DNA of 64,000 nt from Ardenticatenaceae bacterium (lineage in GTDB: Bacteria; Chloroflexota; Anaerolineae; Promineifilales; Promineifilaceae): contig JACKCD010000004.1 of assembly GCA_020634215.1 (NCBI GenBank), positions 103,375 to 167,374 on the forward strand, written 5' to 3'. Positions 16,915 through 25,589 of this stretch are shown piece by piece. Made by a program: the position numbers and the translations under genes. The stretch's first letter is position 1; each line of letters begins with the position of its first letter. The notes under the pieces are model-generated. The model saw only the letters and a list, made by a program, of their open reading frames with translations, was not told where the DNA came from and did no database searches.

Positions 16915-17226
16915 GGCACTTCCCTTCAGGGCTTTTGACAAAGGGTGGTATGAAAGTTCGCAACGATGCGGCTTTGCCAAAGGCGGTACTACTAAAGCGA
17001 CGATTGATCACGTTAAAGGTAGCAAAAACGGTGAAAGTTGCAAATTTGACAACGGCCGTTTCCTTTCACCTTAAAAGTTTGTAAATTCGCCTGCCTTTCA
17101 CGGCAGCCCTTACCGTATCTGAGCTAAAATTAGGAGTGCTGCCCAAAGAAGCAGTAAGCAGGATTGTGTTGGTGTGTAGCAAGCGAGCAATATTTTCACT
17201 GGTTTGTGGGTGTGGTTTGTAGCATC
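16915..17226. other. Intergenic region between divergent genes
   Basis: It contains one AACGGCCGTT (17051) and a weak GGTGAAAG/CTTTCACC inverted pair around it. I see no RNA gene, no strong promoter and no conserved leader. Confidence 0.4.
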
Positions 17227-18945
17227 ATGATAACGTTGAAGAGAATGGCATTGATAACCATTTTGTGGGTCGCTATAGGGTGTTCCAAAGAAACGGCCGT
17301 TTTACCAACCGCTGTGCCAGAAACGGCCGTTGTCGTTCCCACCGCCACGGCTGAAATTGCCACCATTCCCCCCGAACCCACCGACGTACCTACCCCAGAG
17401 CCAACCCCCTTTCCCCCAGATCTCTCTCTAAATGCTCAAGATATTTTTACATTCCCCAACCCAGAAATCTACGCGGGTGATTTAGTCACCTTTCAAGTCA
17501 TGCCCTTTGTTTCCCAGCCTGTTGTGGCCGATGACGTCAGCGTGCATGTTATGGTTGATGGGTACGATGTGGCCGCTGGCACTCTCAGCGAACGCAACTT
17601 TGCAGGCGACCCGCGCAGCGTCTTTGCCTGGGCGTGGAATAGCAGCAACCAGCTTGGTACCCATGAAGTGCGTGTGGTGCTGGATCGAGATGACAGGATT
17701 GTGGTAGGGGATGAAGACCCCACCAATAACCAGGCTGCCATCACCCTAACTGTTCTTGATCCCAAGGACATACCGGCGACGGAAGAAAATGCAACCTGGG
17801 TAACGGCCGACACCACCTGCTGCACAATTCACACCGTCAGCGGAACGGCCGCTTATCGGGATTTGCCTAATCTGGTCAAAGTTGTAGACGATGCTGCTGC
17901 CCAGGCTGCCGCCCGGCTTAATGAGCAGCCCCAGCGCAAAATTGACATTTACCTCATTGACCGGGTGATTGGGCAGGGTGGTTACGCCGGTTCGGCCATT
18001 GTCGCTTCCTATCTGGATCGGCAATACAGCGGTAACAGCCTGCACGAACTGCTGGTGCATGAGATCACCCACATCATTGACCAACAGTTTGCCCCGCATC
18101 GGCTGGTTTTTCTGGCCGAGGGGGTGGCTGTGTGGGCAACGGGTGGGCATTACAAGATGGAAAATTTGACCGAGCGCAATGCTGCGCTGCTGTCGCTGGG
18201 GCAAGCTGTGCCGCTGGCAGAGATGATCAATAACTTTTATCCGGTGCAGCATGAGATTGGCTATTTACAGGCTGGTGGTTTTGTGCAATACCTGATTGAC
18301 ACCTACGGTTGGTCAACCTTCCGGGCGTTTTATAGCAACACGACCCTGGATGATGGGGCAACGCCGGCCGAGGCGGTGGATCGCAACCTGCAAACGTATT
18401 ACAACAAGTCCTTGGCGCAGATTGAGGCCGATTGGCAGGATGCTTTGCGTGGGGTGGAGTTGGGAGAAACGGCCGTTTCTGACCTGCAAACCACCATCCG
18501 CTTTTTTGATGTTATGCGCCGCTACCAGCTACTTTATGACCCAACTGCCCACTTCCTGCGCGCTTGGATTCCCCAGCCCAAAGCCGTTCGCACCCAGGGC
18601 AACCCGGCCGACCTCACCCGCCATCCTACTGCCGAGATAAATGTGACGCTGGAAGTCATGCTTGAGGCGGCTAATACATCCTGGCGCGGTGGTGACTACC
18701 AACGCGCCAACGTCATTCTGGACAGCGTGGAGCGGGTGCTGGATAATGACGGAGCCTTTATTGATCCATTGGCAACCAACTATCTCAACATTGTGCGGAA
18801 AGTAACGGCCGTTGGCTATAAAGTCCAAAGCATTACGCTGCAAGGGGACGAAGCGCAGCTTGTGGTGACATTGGCGAATAAAAACGGCCTGTTGCCCATT
18901 AACATGCGGCTGGTTAACCGTGATTGGATCATTCTGGCGAATTAG
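17227..18945 (+). CDS. Lipoprotein with CARDB-like domain and HExxH peptidase domain
   Basis: The ATG at 17227, or 17245 (MALITILW), gives about 572 residues. A signal segment ends in the lipobox-like AIGCSKE, so the Cys is likely lipidated. A Pro/Thr-rich linker follows (TDVPTPEPTPFPP), then a CARDB-like beta domain (about residues 75-190, ending DPTNNQAAITL). The catalytic-type domain has LVHEITHIIDQQ and a downstream Glu in FLAEGVAVWATGG, fitting a gluzincin (HExxH plus E). The C-terminus is an NTF2-like or tail domain. It probably sits outside the membrane and degrades peptides, but the substrate is unknown. Four AACGGCCGTT copies, two within 40 bp of each other (17292, 17322), are translated as TAV near the lipobox. 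Confidence 0.8.
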   Translation: MITLKRMALITILWVAIGCSKETAVLPTAVPETAVVVPTATAEIATIPPEPTDVPTPEPTPFPPDLSLNAQDIFTFPNPEIYAGDLVTFQVMPFVSQPVVADDVSVHVMVDGYDVAAGTLSERNFAGDPRSVFAWAWNSSNQLGTHEVRVVLDRDDRIVVGDEDPTNNQAAITLTVLDPKDIPATEENATWVTADTTCCTIHTVSGTAAYRDLPNLVKVVDDAAAQAAARLNEQPQRKIDIYLIDRVIGQGGYAGSAIVASYLDRQYSGNSLHELLVHEITHIIDQQFAPHRLVFLAEGVAVWATGGHYKMENLTERNAALLSLGQAVPLAEMINNFYPVQHEIGYLQAGGFVQYLIDTYGWSTFRAFYSNTTLDDGATPAEAVDRNLQTYYNKSLAQIEADWQDALRGVELGETAVSDLQTTIRFFDVMRRYQLLYDPTAHFLRAWIPQPKAVRTQGNPADLTRHPTAEINVTLEVMLEAANTSWRGGDYQRANVILDSVERVLDNDGAFIDPLATNYLNIVRKVTAVGYKVQSITLQGDEAQLVVTLANKNGLLPINMRLVNRDWIILAN

Positions 18946-18946
18946 C

Positions 18947-19062
18947 GATTGGAGATAGGAGATTGGGAGACTAGTACCTCGGCTTTATGATTTTGAGAGA
19001 GTTACGGTACTAGGAGAGTGAGCCAGTCTCTTAATCTCTCAATCTCTAATCTCCCAATCTCT
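18947..19062. repeat. Inverted heptad array with 70-base spacer
   Basis: GATTGGA and AGATAGG-type units at 18947-18970 face AATCTCT, CAATCTCT, AATCTCCC units at 19030-19062. It lies between the lipoprotein gene and the bifunctional-nuclease gene. Confidence 0.65.
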
Positions 19063-19189
19063 TCTATAGGTGAATCATTTCTGTTTTTATGCTAAAATGA
19101 TCGTGGCACCATGTTAGTGCATGACACATGTGCAAATATGGCAATGTCGGCATAAATGGCGTGTAGCCTTAGATACACAGGGGTTTGAT

Positions 19190-19699
19190 ATGATCGAAGT
19201 TGTAATTGACAGTATCCGCATCAGCCTGGTTTCCCAGCATCGCATTGTCATGCTCAAGGAAATGGGTTCAGAGCGCCAGCTTCCTATCTGGATTGGGCCG
19301 TGTGAAGCGGATGCCATTACGATTGAGCTACAGGATGTGAAGGTAGCCCGCCCGCTGACGCAGGATTTGCTCAAAAATGTGATCGCCGTCATGGGTGGGC
19401 GTGTCTCACATGTTTTGGTCAAGGAACTGGATGATGGTATTTTCCATGCCAGCCTGTTTATTGACATCAAAGGTGAACTGAAAGAGATTGATTGCCGTCC
19501 TTCTGATGCCATTGCGTTGGCCGTGCGGGTGAAGGTGCCTATTTTTGTGGCCGAAGCGGTGATGGATGAGGCCGGGGTGGAGCCGGAGCAGGATATTCAG
19601 GAGCAGGCCAAGCCACAGGAAGAAGAAGCTGGCCCAGAAAATTTGGATATTTTCAGCAGCTTTGTGGATACCCTGGATTTTGATGATTTTGAGGAGTAG
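19190..19699 (+). CDS. Bifunctional nuclease domain (DUF151/BFN) protein
   Basis: The ATG at 19190, after AGGGG, gives 169 residues. IEVVIDSIRISL, LPIWIGPCEADAI, the VKVARPLTQDLL segment and IDCRPSDAIALAVR are hallmarks of the BFN fold, described as having DNase and RNase activity in some members. The C-terminal 45 residues are an acidic tail (EQAKPQEEEAGPE, ending DFDDFEE). BFN genes are common in Chloroflexota, Thermotogota and actinobacteria, and the cellular role is unsettled. A terminator-like hairpin separates it from dnaB. Confidence 0.9.
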   Translation: MIEVVIDSIRISLVSQHRIVMLKEMGSERQLPIWIGPCEADAITIELQDVKVARPLTQDLLKNVIAVMGGRVSHVLVKELDDGIFHASLFIDIKGELKEIDCRPSDAIALAVRVKVPIFVAEAVMDEAGVEPEQDIQEQAKPQEEEAGPENLDIFSSFVDTLDFDDFEE

Positions 19700-19752
19700 A
19701 AACGGCCGTTTTTCTCCCACCCATAACCAATAAAAGATGACCAACGAACAAA

Positions 19753-19787
19753 AACGTGAAACGTAGGCTAACCTGCGTTTCACGTTT
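19753..19787 (+). terminator. Terminator hairpin before dnaB
   Basis: AACGTGAAACGTAGG pairs with CCTGCGTTTCACGTT (15 bp, one G-U pair, 4-base loop), followed by TTATATTTT. It should end the bifunctional-nuclease transcript. Confidence 0.7.
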
Positions 19788-19801
19788 TATATTTTAGCGC
19801 A

Positions 19802-22444
19802 GTGGACACTATCGAACGTTTACCCCCCCATAGTATCGAAGCCGAAGAAGCGGTGCTAGGCTCCTTGCTCATTGACCCCGAAGCCATTTACGAAGTTGCC
19901 AGCTTCCTCACCCCCGATGCCTTCTACCGCGTGCAAAACCGCTGGATTTACGAAGCCATGCTGCGCCTCAACAACCGGCGCGACCCCATTGACTTTATCA
20001 CCCTCACCGAAGAGCTGCGCCGTTTGGAAAAGCTGGAAGAAGCGGGGGGCGAATCCTACCTCATCGGCCTCATCAACACCGTTCCCACCTCCATCAACGC
20101 CCAACACTACGGCCGCGTGGTGGAAGCCGCCCACATTCGCCGCAAGCTCATCTCCACTGCCAGCACCATTGCCAACCTGGCCTATGAAGAAAGCGAAGAT
20201 GTGAACGTGGTCATTGACCGCGCCGAGCAAGCGTTGTTTGGCGTGAGCGAAGCCCGCACCACCCGCGACCTCGTTCCCGTGCGCCAAATTGCCCGCGAAT
20301 ATTTGGAACGGATAGAAGAGCTAAACCAGCGCGGCGATGATGTCATCGGCGTGCCAACTGGCTTTACCGATTTGGATCGGCTGCTGGGTGGCCTCAACAA
20401 ATCTGACCTGATCATTGTGGCGGCACGGCCTGGCATGGGTAAATGTGTCACCGCCGATACCCGCCTGCTGCACCCGCACACGGGCGAACTGATTGCAATT
20501 GAAACGTTGGTGAAACGGCAGCACGCCGCCTTGCTGACAGTTGGGGCTGATTACAAGCTGCGCCCCAGCAACGCCTCCCATTTTGTAGACAGCGGCATCA
20601 AGCCAGTGTTTCGCGTGCGAACCCGACTGGGACGTGAAATCAAAACGACGCTTTCGCATCCTTTTTTAACCGTCACTGGCTGGAAACCGCTGTTTGAATT
20701 GGCGGTGGGCGACCGAGTGGGCGTGCCGCGTCGTCTGCCTGTCTTTGGGCAAGATGATGTCAACGACCACGAGGCTAAGCTGCTGGCCTATTTGCTGGCC
20801 GATGGCTCCATGCGCGGCACAAGCCCTCAGTTTAGCAATAGCAATCCACTGCTGCGGGATGATTTCACGGCAGCGGCGTTGAGGTTTAGCGGCAACAAAG
20901 CGACGGTTTATGATAGCGGGGGGCAGCGGGTTCCCACGGTTCACATTACGCAGGATGCGGCGTTTGTTGGTGAAGACAGGGAACGGTTTGCTGGGGTGTT
21001 GGAGCAGGTGATGAAAACGGCCGTTTTTTCCACCTCCCAACTTGCCCAACAAATGGATGTACCTGTCGCCACCGTTGCCCAATGGCGTTCTGGCAAAAAT
21101 TTCCCGTCCCCGGCCAATTTTCAAAAGCTGTGTACGGCTTTGGGTGTCACCGAGACGACGTTGTTGCCCAACGGCCATGCCTACAACAGTCAGATTGACA
21201 ACAGCCTGACCCGATGGCTGAAAGAGCATGGTGTGTGGGGTAAAGGCGCGGCAGAAAAAACAGTTCCCGATGCCGTTTATCGCTACAGCAAGCGCAAGCT
21301 GGCACTCTTTTTGAATCGGCTGTTTGCTTGCGATGGCTCCGTGTATGTGCAGGGGGAAGGACAAACGGCCGTTTCCTACGCCACTGTCTCCCTACGACTT
21401 GCCAAAGCCATGCAACACTTGCTGCTCCGCTTTGGCATTTTAGCCAAGCTGCGCCATCGCCACGTAATGTATCAGGGCGACCCGCGCCCCGTTTACGAAT
21501 TACGGCTAACGGATGGTGAGAGCATTTTGACGTTTGCGCGGGAAATTGGGGCGTTAGGCATGAGCGAAGCGGCAACGGCCGTTTTGTCTGCTTGTGCTAG
21601 TTCAGCCGACATTGCTGGTAGCATCAAAAATGATGTGTTCTGGGACGAAATTGTTGCCATTGAGCCGCTGGGCAAACAACAAGTATATGATTTAACCGTG
21701 CCAGAAACCCATAACTTTGTGGCCGAGGATATGATTGTCCACAACACCTCGCTGCAAAATGCCATTGCCCTGACGGCGGCGCGACGGCACGGCAAGCGGG
21801 TTGCCATGTTTAACCTGGAAATGTCGGGGGAGCAGCTTGTGCAGCGGATGATTGCGGCCGAGACGCGGATTGATTCGCAGCGGCTGCGGCGCGGGGAGTT
21901 ATATGAAAATGAATGGCCGATTTTTATGGAAGCCATCGGCCGTTTGTCGGAAACGCGCATTTTTATTGACGACACCCCCTCCATCACCCCGGCGCAGCTT
22001 CGCACCAAATGCCGCCGCCTCTATGCCGAGCATGGGCTGGATTTGGTGATGATTGATTATTTGCAGTTGATGCAGGCGGAACGGCCGACGAACAACCGGG
22101 TGCAGGAGATTAGCGAGATTTCGCGGGGGTTGAAGACGCTGGCGCGGGAGCTGGATGTGCCGGTGGTGGCGGCGGCGCAGTTGAGCCGGGCAGTGGAGCA
22201 GAGGCAGGATAAACGGCCGTTGCTCTCCGATCTCAGAGACAGCGGCAGCATAGAGCAAGATTCGGACATCGTGATGTTCATTTACCGCGACGAATATTAC
22301 AATGCGGAAACCACCGAACGGCCGAATATTGCCGAAATTGTGGTTGCCAAACACCGCAACGGGCCAACGGGTACGGTTGACCTGTTTTGGCACGGCAAGC
22401 TGGCGACGTTTAGAAATTTGCAGCGACAGGAGATTGACCTGTAA
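19802..22444 (+). CDS. dnaB: Replicative DNA helicase DnaB with an in-frame intein
   Basis: The 880-residue product starts at GTG 19802 (MDTIERLPPHSIEAEEAVLG). Residues 1-214 and 649-880 form a normal 446-residue DnaB: the N-terminal primase-binding domain, the Walker A AARPGMGK with TSLQNAIAL resuming after the intein, Walker B LDLVMIDYLQLM, the arginine-containing LSRAVEQRQDKRP, and DIVMFIYRDEYY. The hexamer unwinds DNA at the fork. Residues 215-648 are an intein placed exactly after the P-loop Lys, so the helicase is inactive until it splices. The next two genes encode a DnaD-like protein and an AAA+ loader, giving a complete helicase-loading operon. The extein also carries AACGGCCGTT (22211). 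Confidence 0.97.
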   Translation: MDTIERLPPHSIEAEEAVLGSLLIDPEAIYEVASFLTPDAFYRVQNRWIYEAMLRLNNRRDPIDFITLTEELRRLEKLEEAGGESYLIGLINTVPTSINAQHYGRVVEAAHIRRKLISTASTIANLAYEESEDVNVVIDRAEQALFGVSEARTTRDLVPVRQIAREYLERIEELNQRGDDVIGVPTGFTDLDRLLGGLNKSDLIIVAARPGMGKCVTADTRLLHPHTGELIAIETLVKRQHAALLTVGADYKLRPSNASHFVDSGIKPVFRVRTRLGREIKTTLSHPFLTVTGWKPLFELAVGDRVGVPRRLPVFGQDDVNDHEAKLLAYLLADGSMRGTSPQFSNSNPLLRDDFTAAALRFSGNKATVYDSGGQRVPTVHITQDAAFVGEDRERFAGVLEQVMKTAVFSTSQLAQQMDVPVATVAQWRSGKNFPSPANFQKLCTALGVTETTLLPNGHAYNSQIDNSLTRWLKEHGVWGKGAAEKTVPDAVYRYSKRKLALFLNRLFACDGSVYVQGEGQTAVSYATVSLRLAKAMQHLLLRFGILAKLRHRHVMYQGDPRPVYELRLTDGESILTFAREIGALGMSEAATAVLSACASSADIAGSIKNDVFWDEIVAIEPLGKQQVYDLTVPETHNFVAEDMIVHNTSLQNAIALTAARRHGKRVAMFNLEMSGEQLVQRMIAAETRIDSQRLRRGELYENEWPIFMEAIGRLSETRIFIDDTPSITPAQLRTKCRRLYAEHGLDLVMIDYLQLMQAERPTNNRVQEISEISRGLKTLARELDVPVVAAAQLSRAVEQRQDKRPLLSDLRDSGSIEQDSDIVMFIYRDEYYNAETTERPNIAEIVVAKHRNGPTGTVDLFWHGKLATFRNLQRQEIDL
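20444..21745 (+). mobile_element. DnaB intein with LAGLIDADG endonuclease and extra HTH segment
   Basis: It has 434 codons, from Cys 215 (CVTADTRLLHPHTG, splicing block A) to Asn 648 (HNFVAEDMIVHN, blocks F-G), with Thr as the +1 extein residue. Block B is TLSHPFLTVTGWKPL. Two LAGLIDADG-type motifs appear: LLAYLLADGSMRG and LFLNRLFACDGSVY. Between them lies an insert, STSQLAQQMDVPVATVAQW followed by RSGKNFPSPANFQKLC, that reads like an XRE/Cro-type helix-turn-helix. Three AACGGCCGTT copies lie within, so the intein has been resident long enough to carry the host's repeat. Confidence 0.95.
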
Positions 22445-22457
22445 GTGAGGTGTTGTG

Positions 22458-23177
22458 ATGAAAGGGTTCCCCGGTTTTCCCGACGGTAAACAGCGGTTAA
22501 CGGCCGTTCCCAGCCTCTTCTTCAGCGACCTGCTGCCCATCATAGACAACCTCGCCGAACTCAAAGTCACCCTCTACGCCATCTGGGCACTCTCTTACAA
22601 AGAGGGCAAGGTGCGCTATCTGCGGCTGGCCGACTTCTTAAGTGATGCCGAATTTGTGCGCGGGCTGGGTGGCGGCACGCTCAATGAGGCCACCGACATG
22701 CTGCTGGATGGGATTGAGCGGGCGGTTCACCGAGGCACGCTGCTCCACGTCAATATTGAAAGTGCCGATGGGCATATGGATTTGTACTTTTTAAACACGG
22801 AAAAGGGAAGAACGGCCGTTGATGGCATTACACGCGGCGAATGGCGACCCACCCCCAACCAAGACGAACCCATCTCCCTGCTCGTCGAGCGCCCCAACAT
22901 CTTCATCCTCTACGAGCAAAACATCGGCCCCCTCACCCCCATGATCGCCGACGAACTGCGCGATGCCGAACAAACCTACCCCCTGCGCTGGGTCGAAGAC
23001 GCAATCAAAGTTGCCGTCGAAAACAACGTTCGCAAATGGCGCTACGTCCTCAGCATTCTGGAACGGTGGCGGCAGGAAGGAAAACGAGACAGACAAGATG
23101 GAATCACTCAACGAGATTCTCAAAAAGAATTACGACAACAAATCCCTGAAGAACTCCGTGACATCATCAAGCGGTAA
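22458..23177 (+). CDS. DnaD-domain replication protein
   Basis: The ATG at 22458, 14 bases after the dnaB stop and preceded by GTGAGG, gives 239 residues. The N-terminal 130 residues look like a winged-helix/oligomerisation domain. The C-terminal part (about 145-205) has YEQNIGPLTPMIADEL, then the IKVAVENNVRKWRYVLSIL region and RWRQEG, the DnaD/DnaB-II domain of Firmicutes primosomes. That domain binds DNA and remodels the origin during helicase loading. Its place between dnaB and the AAA+ loader supports the same role here. Its last 80 bases overlap the loader gene. Confidence 0.85.
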   Translation: MKGFPGFPDGKQRLTAVPSLFFSDLLPIIDNLAELKVTLYAIWALSYKEGKVRYLRLADFLSDAEFVRGLGGGTLNEATDMLLDGIERAVHRGTLLHVNIESADGHMDLYFLNTEKGRTAVDGITRGEWRPTPNQDEPISLLVERPNIFILYEQNIGPLTPMIADELRDAEQTYPLRWVEDAIKVAVENNVRKWRYVLSILERWRQEGKRDRQDGITQRDSQKELRQQIPEELRDIIKR

Positions 23178-24516
23178 GCGGCCCCGCTCTGCCGAAGAGA
23201 ACCCTGGGCTGGGCAAAATAGATTGTCCTCACTGCGACGGCTTGGGCTACGTTATCCCCGATGTTCCCCCCATTCACCCCAGTTTTGGCCGTGCCGTCCC
23301 CTGCACCTGCCGCGCCATAGACCAGGAAATGGAGCGGCTCGACAAGCTCCAACGGCTCAGCCAGCTTGGCACATTACAACACAACACCTTCGACACCTTT
23401 CTTCCCGACGGCCACGGCCTTACCCCCGTCAAACAGCGCAACCTCCACATGGCCTATGACATCGCCCTGGCCTACGCCAAAGAGCCAAAAGGGTGGCTAG
23501 TCTTAAAAGGTGGTTACGGTTGCGGTAAAACCCATTTGGCGGCCGCCATTGCTAACCAGCGGCTGGCAATGGGGCATCCCGTCCTGTTCGTCAGCACCCC
23601 CGACCTGCTAGACCACCTTCGCGCCACCTACAGCCCCAGCTCAGACACCACCTATGACGACCGATTTGAGCAGGTGCGAAATGCCCCCATGCTTATCCTC
23701 GATGATTTGGGGACACAAAGCAACACCGAATGGGCGCAGGAAAAGCTGTATCAAATCTTTAACCATCGCTACAACACCCGCTTGCCCACCATTGTCACCA
23801 CTAATCAGGAGCTTGAATCCATTGAAATTCGCATTCGCTCCCGCATGGTAGACCCTGGCTTGGTGCAAGTTGTTCACGTTGCCGCCCCCGATTTCCGCCG
23901 CGCTGGGGTGGATCAAGATCAATCCGAACTGTCCACGCTGAATTTGCATTTGGACAAAACATTTGCCACCTTTGACCTGCGCGAGCAAGAATTGCCGCGC
24001 AGCCAGACGGAAAATTTGCGCCGGGCGTTTGAAACGGCACGGGAATATGCCCAGGAGCCGGCCGACTGGTTGGTGTTTAACAGCGTTGGCTATGGCAATG
24101 GCAAGACCCATTTAGCGGCCGCCATTGCCAACCACGTTGCCAACCAGGGCGACCCCGTTTTGTTTGTCGTCGTGCCCGACCTGCTCGACCATCTCCGCGC
24201 CGCCTTCAACCCCTCCAGCAACATTCGGCTGGACAAGCGATTTGATGAGGTCAAGACGGCTCCGATTTTGGTTTTAGATGATTTAGGGACGGAGAGTGCC
24301 ACGGCCTGGGCGCGGGAGAAGCTGTATCAACTGTTTAATTACCGCTACAATGCCCGCCTGCCCACCGTCATTACCACCGCCACGCCCGTAGACGAGCTTG
24401 ACCCGCGTTTGGCAACGCGAATGCTGGACGGCAGTCGCTGTACATTTTTTTTGCTGGAAGTACCTAGCTATCGAGGCGGGGTGAAAACGCGGGGGAAACC
24501 GGGAAAGCGGCGGTAA
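23098..24516 (+). CDS. Helicase loader with two tandem DnaC/DnaI-like AAA+ modules
   Basis: The ATG at 23098 (MESLNEILKKNYDN) gives 472 residues, about 1.8 times a normal DnaC/DnaI. After a helicase-contact-like N-terminus comes a zinc ribbon (CPHCDGLGYV and CTCR). Module 1 (about 105-285) has Walker A GGYGCGKTHLAAA, Walker B LILDDLGTQ, and sensor 1 TIVTTNQ. Module 2 (about 290-460) repeats the order: Walker A SVGYGNGKTHLAAA, Walker B LVLDDLGTE, sensor 1 TVITTAT. Both P-loops look intact. The repeats share strings such as LLDHLRA and EKLYQ, so an internal duplication produced them. Loaders normally place one AAA+ domain per DnaB subunit; here one chain supplies two. Overlap with dnaD suggests translational coupling. 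Confidence 0.93.
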   Translation: MESLNEILKKNYDNKSLKNSVTSSSGKRPRSAEENPGLGKIDCPHCDGLGYVIPDVPPIHPSFGRAVPCTCRAIDQEMERLDKLQRLSQLGTLQHNTFDTFLPDGHGLTPVKQRNLHMAYDIALAYAKEPKGWLVLKGGYGCGKTHLAAAIANQRLAMGHPVLFVSTPDLLDHLRATYSPSSDTTYDDRFEQVRNAPMLILDDLGTQSNTEWAQEKLYQIFNHRYNTRLPTIVTTNQELESIEIRIRSRMVDPGLVQVVHVAAPDFRRAGVDQDQSELSTLNLHLDKTFATFDLREQELPRSQTENLRRAFETAREYAQEPADWLVFNSVGYGNGKTHLAAAIANHVANQGDPVLFVVVPDLLDHLRAAFNPSSNIRLDKRFDEVKTAPILVLDDLGTESATAWAREKLYQLFNYRYNARLPTVITTATPVDELDPRLATRMLDGSRCTFFLLEVPSYRGGVKTRGKPGKRR

Positions 24517-24527
24517 ATATGCCCTAT

Positions 24528-24589
24528 GAGATTGGAGATTGGAGATTGGTGAAGGTTCATAATCTCCAATCTCTAATCTCCAATCTCTG
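24528..24589. repeat. Inverted heptad array between convergent genes
   Basis: GAGATTG, GAGATTG, GAGATTG units face AATCTCC, AATCTCT, AATCTCC, AATCTCT across about 13 bases, between the loader gene and etfA. It could serve as a two-way terminator. Confidence 0.8.
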
Positions 24590-24617
24590 AATCACAAAGC
24601 TAATTGTGGATGAATCG

Positions 24618-25589
24618 TTACAGCCGCTTCTTAAATTCGGCCGTTAGGGCGGGCAAGACCTTAAACAGGTCATCCACAATCCCGTAATGTGCTAATTTGA
24701 AAATGGGAGCCTCACCGTCTTTGTTGATGGCAACAATGATTTTTGAGGTACGCATCCCGGCCTGGTGCTGGATGGCACCGCTGATGCCGTTGGCGATGTA
24801 GAGGTCAGGGCTGACCGTCTTGCCGGTTTGCCCCACCTGATGGTCATAGGGAATCCAGCCGGCATCTACGGCGGCGCGGGAGGCACCAACGGCCGCTCCC
24901 AACACGCCTGCCAACTCACGCACCGGTTCAAACCCTTCGGGGCCGCCCACGCCACGCCCACCGCTGACGATGATGCTAGCATCGGTCAGGCTAACGGTGT
25001 TGCCCTTGCCTTCAAACCCAACGACTTTGGTGGGGATGTCGTCTTCGTCCACAACGGCATCAATCCAGTCGGCGGAGCCGCTGTTGCCGGTGGATTCAGC
25101 CTGCGGGAAGGCGCGGCTGCGGAGGGTAACAATTTGGGTACTGCCTTTGGTGAAGGCAGTTGCCAGCAACTTGCCTGCGTAAACAGGGCGGGTGGCTTTT
25201 ACCACATCGCCATCCACTTCCAGAGCCACTGCGTCGGTGACAACGCCGAGATCAAGGTCGGCGGCGACCCAAGCGGCCACGTCGCGGCCACGGGTGGAGC
25301 CGCCGATGATGAAAGCGGCTGGTTCGTGTTCTTGGATTTGTGCCACGAGCAGCGGCCCAACGGCTTCGATGCGGCTTTTGTCCAGCGTTTCATCATCACA
25401 GCCAATGACTTCATCACAACCGAGATCAAAAGCAGCCGTGGCGATGCCGGCAACGTTGTGGCCGAAGACGATGCCGACCAAATCTTCGCCCAGTTCATCG
25501 GCAACCATGCGGGCTGCCCCAATGGCTTCCTTACCGACGGCAATAATTTCGCCGCCGCGATTTTCTACCCAAACCCATACGGCACTCAT
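24618..25589 (-). CDS. etfA: Electron transfer flavoprotein alpha subunit
   Basis: This encodes 323 residues. The C-terminal FAD domain is unmistakable: SGGRGVGGPEGF, VGASRAAVDAGW, DHQVGQTGKTVSPDLYIA and GISGAIQHQAGM. The N-terminal Rossmann-like domain has GGSTRGRDVAAWVAADL. With EtfB it passes electrons from acyl-CoA or other dehydrogenases to the quinone pool. The start overlaps the etfB stop by 4 bases, so the subunits are translationally coupled. No dehydrogenase or ETF:quinone oxidoreductase is in the window. Confidence 0.97.
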   Translation of the reverse strand: MSAVWVWVENRGGEIIAVGKEAIGAARMVADELGEDLVGIVFGHNVAGIATAAFDLGCDEVIGCDDETLDKSRIEAVGPLLVAQIQEHEPAAFIIGGSTRGRDVAAWVAADLDLGVVTDAVALEVDGDVVKATRPVYAGKLLATAFTKGSTQIVTLRSRAFPQAESTGNSGSADWIDAVVDEDDIPTKVVGFEGKGNTVSLTDASIIVSGGRGVGGPEGFEPVRELAGVLGAAVGASRAAVDAGWIPYDHQVGQTGKTVSPDLYIANGISGAIQHQAGMRTSKIIVAINKDGEAPIFKLAHYGIVDDLFKVLPALTAEFKKRL

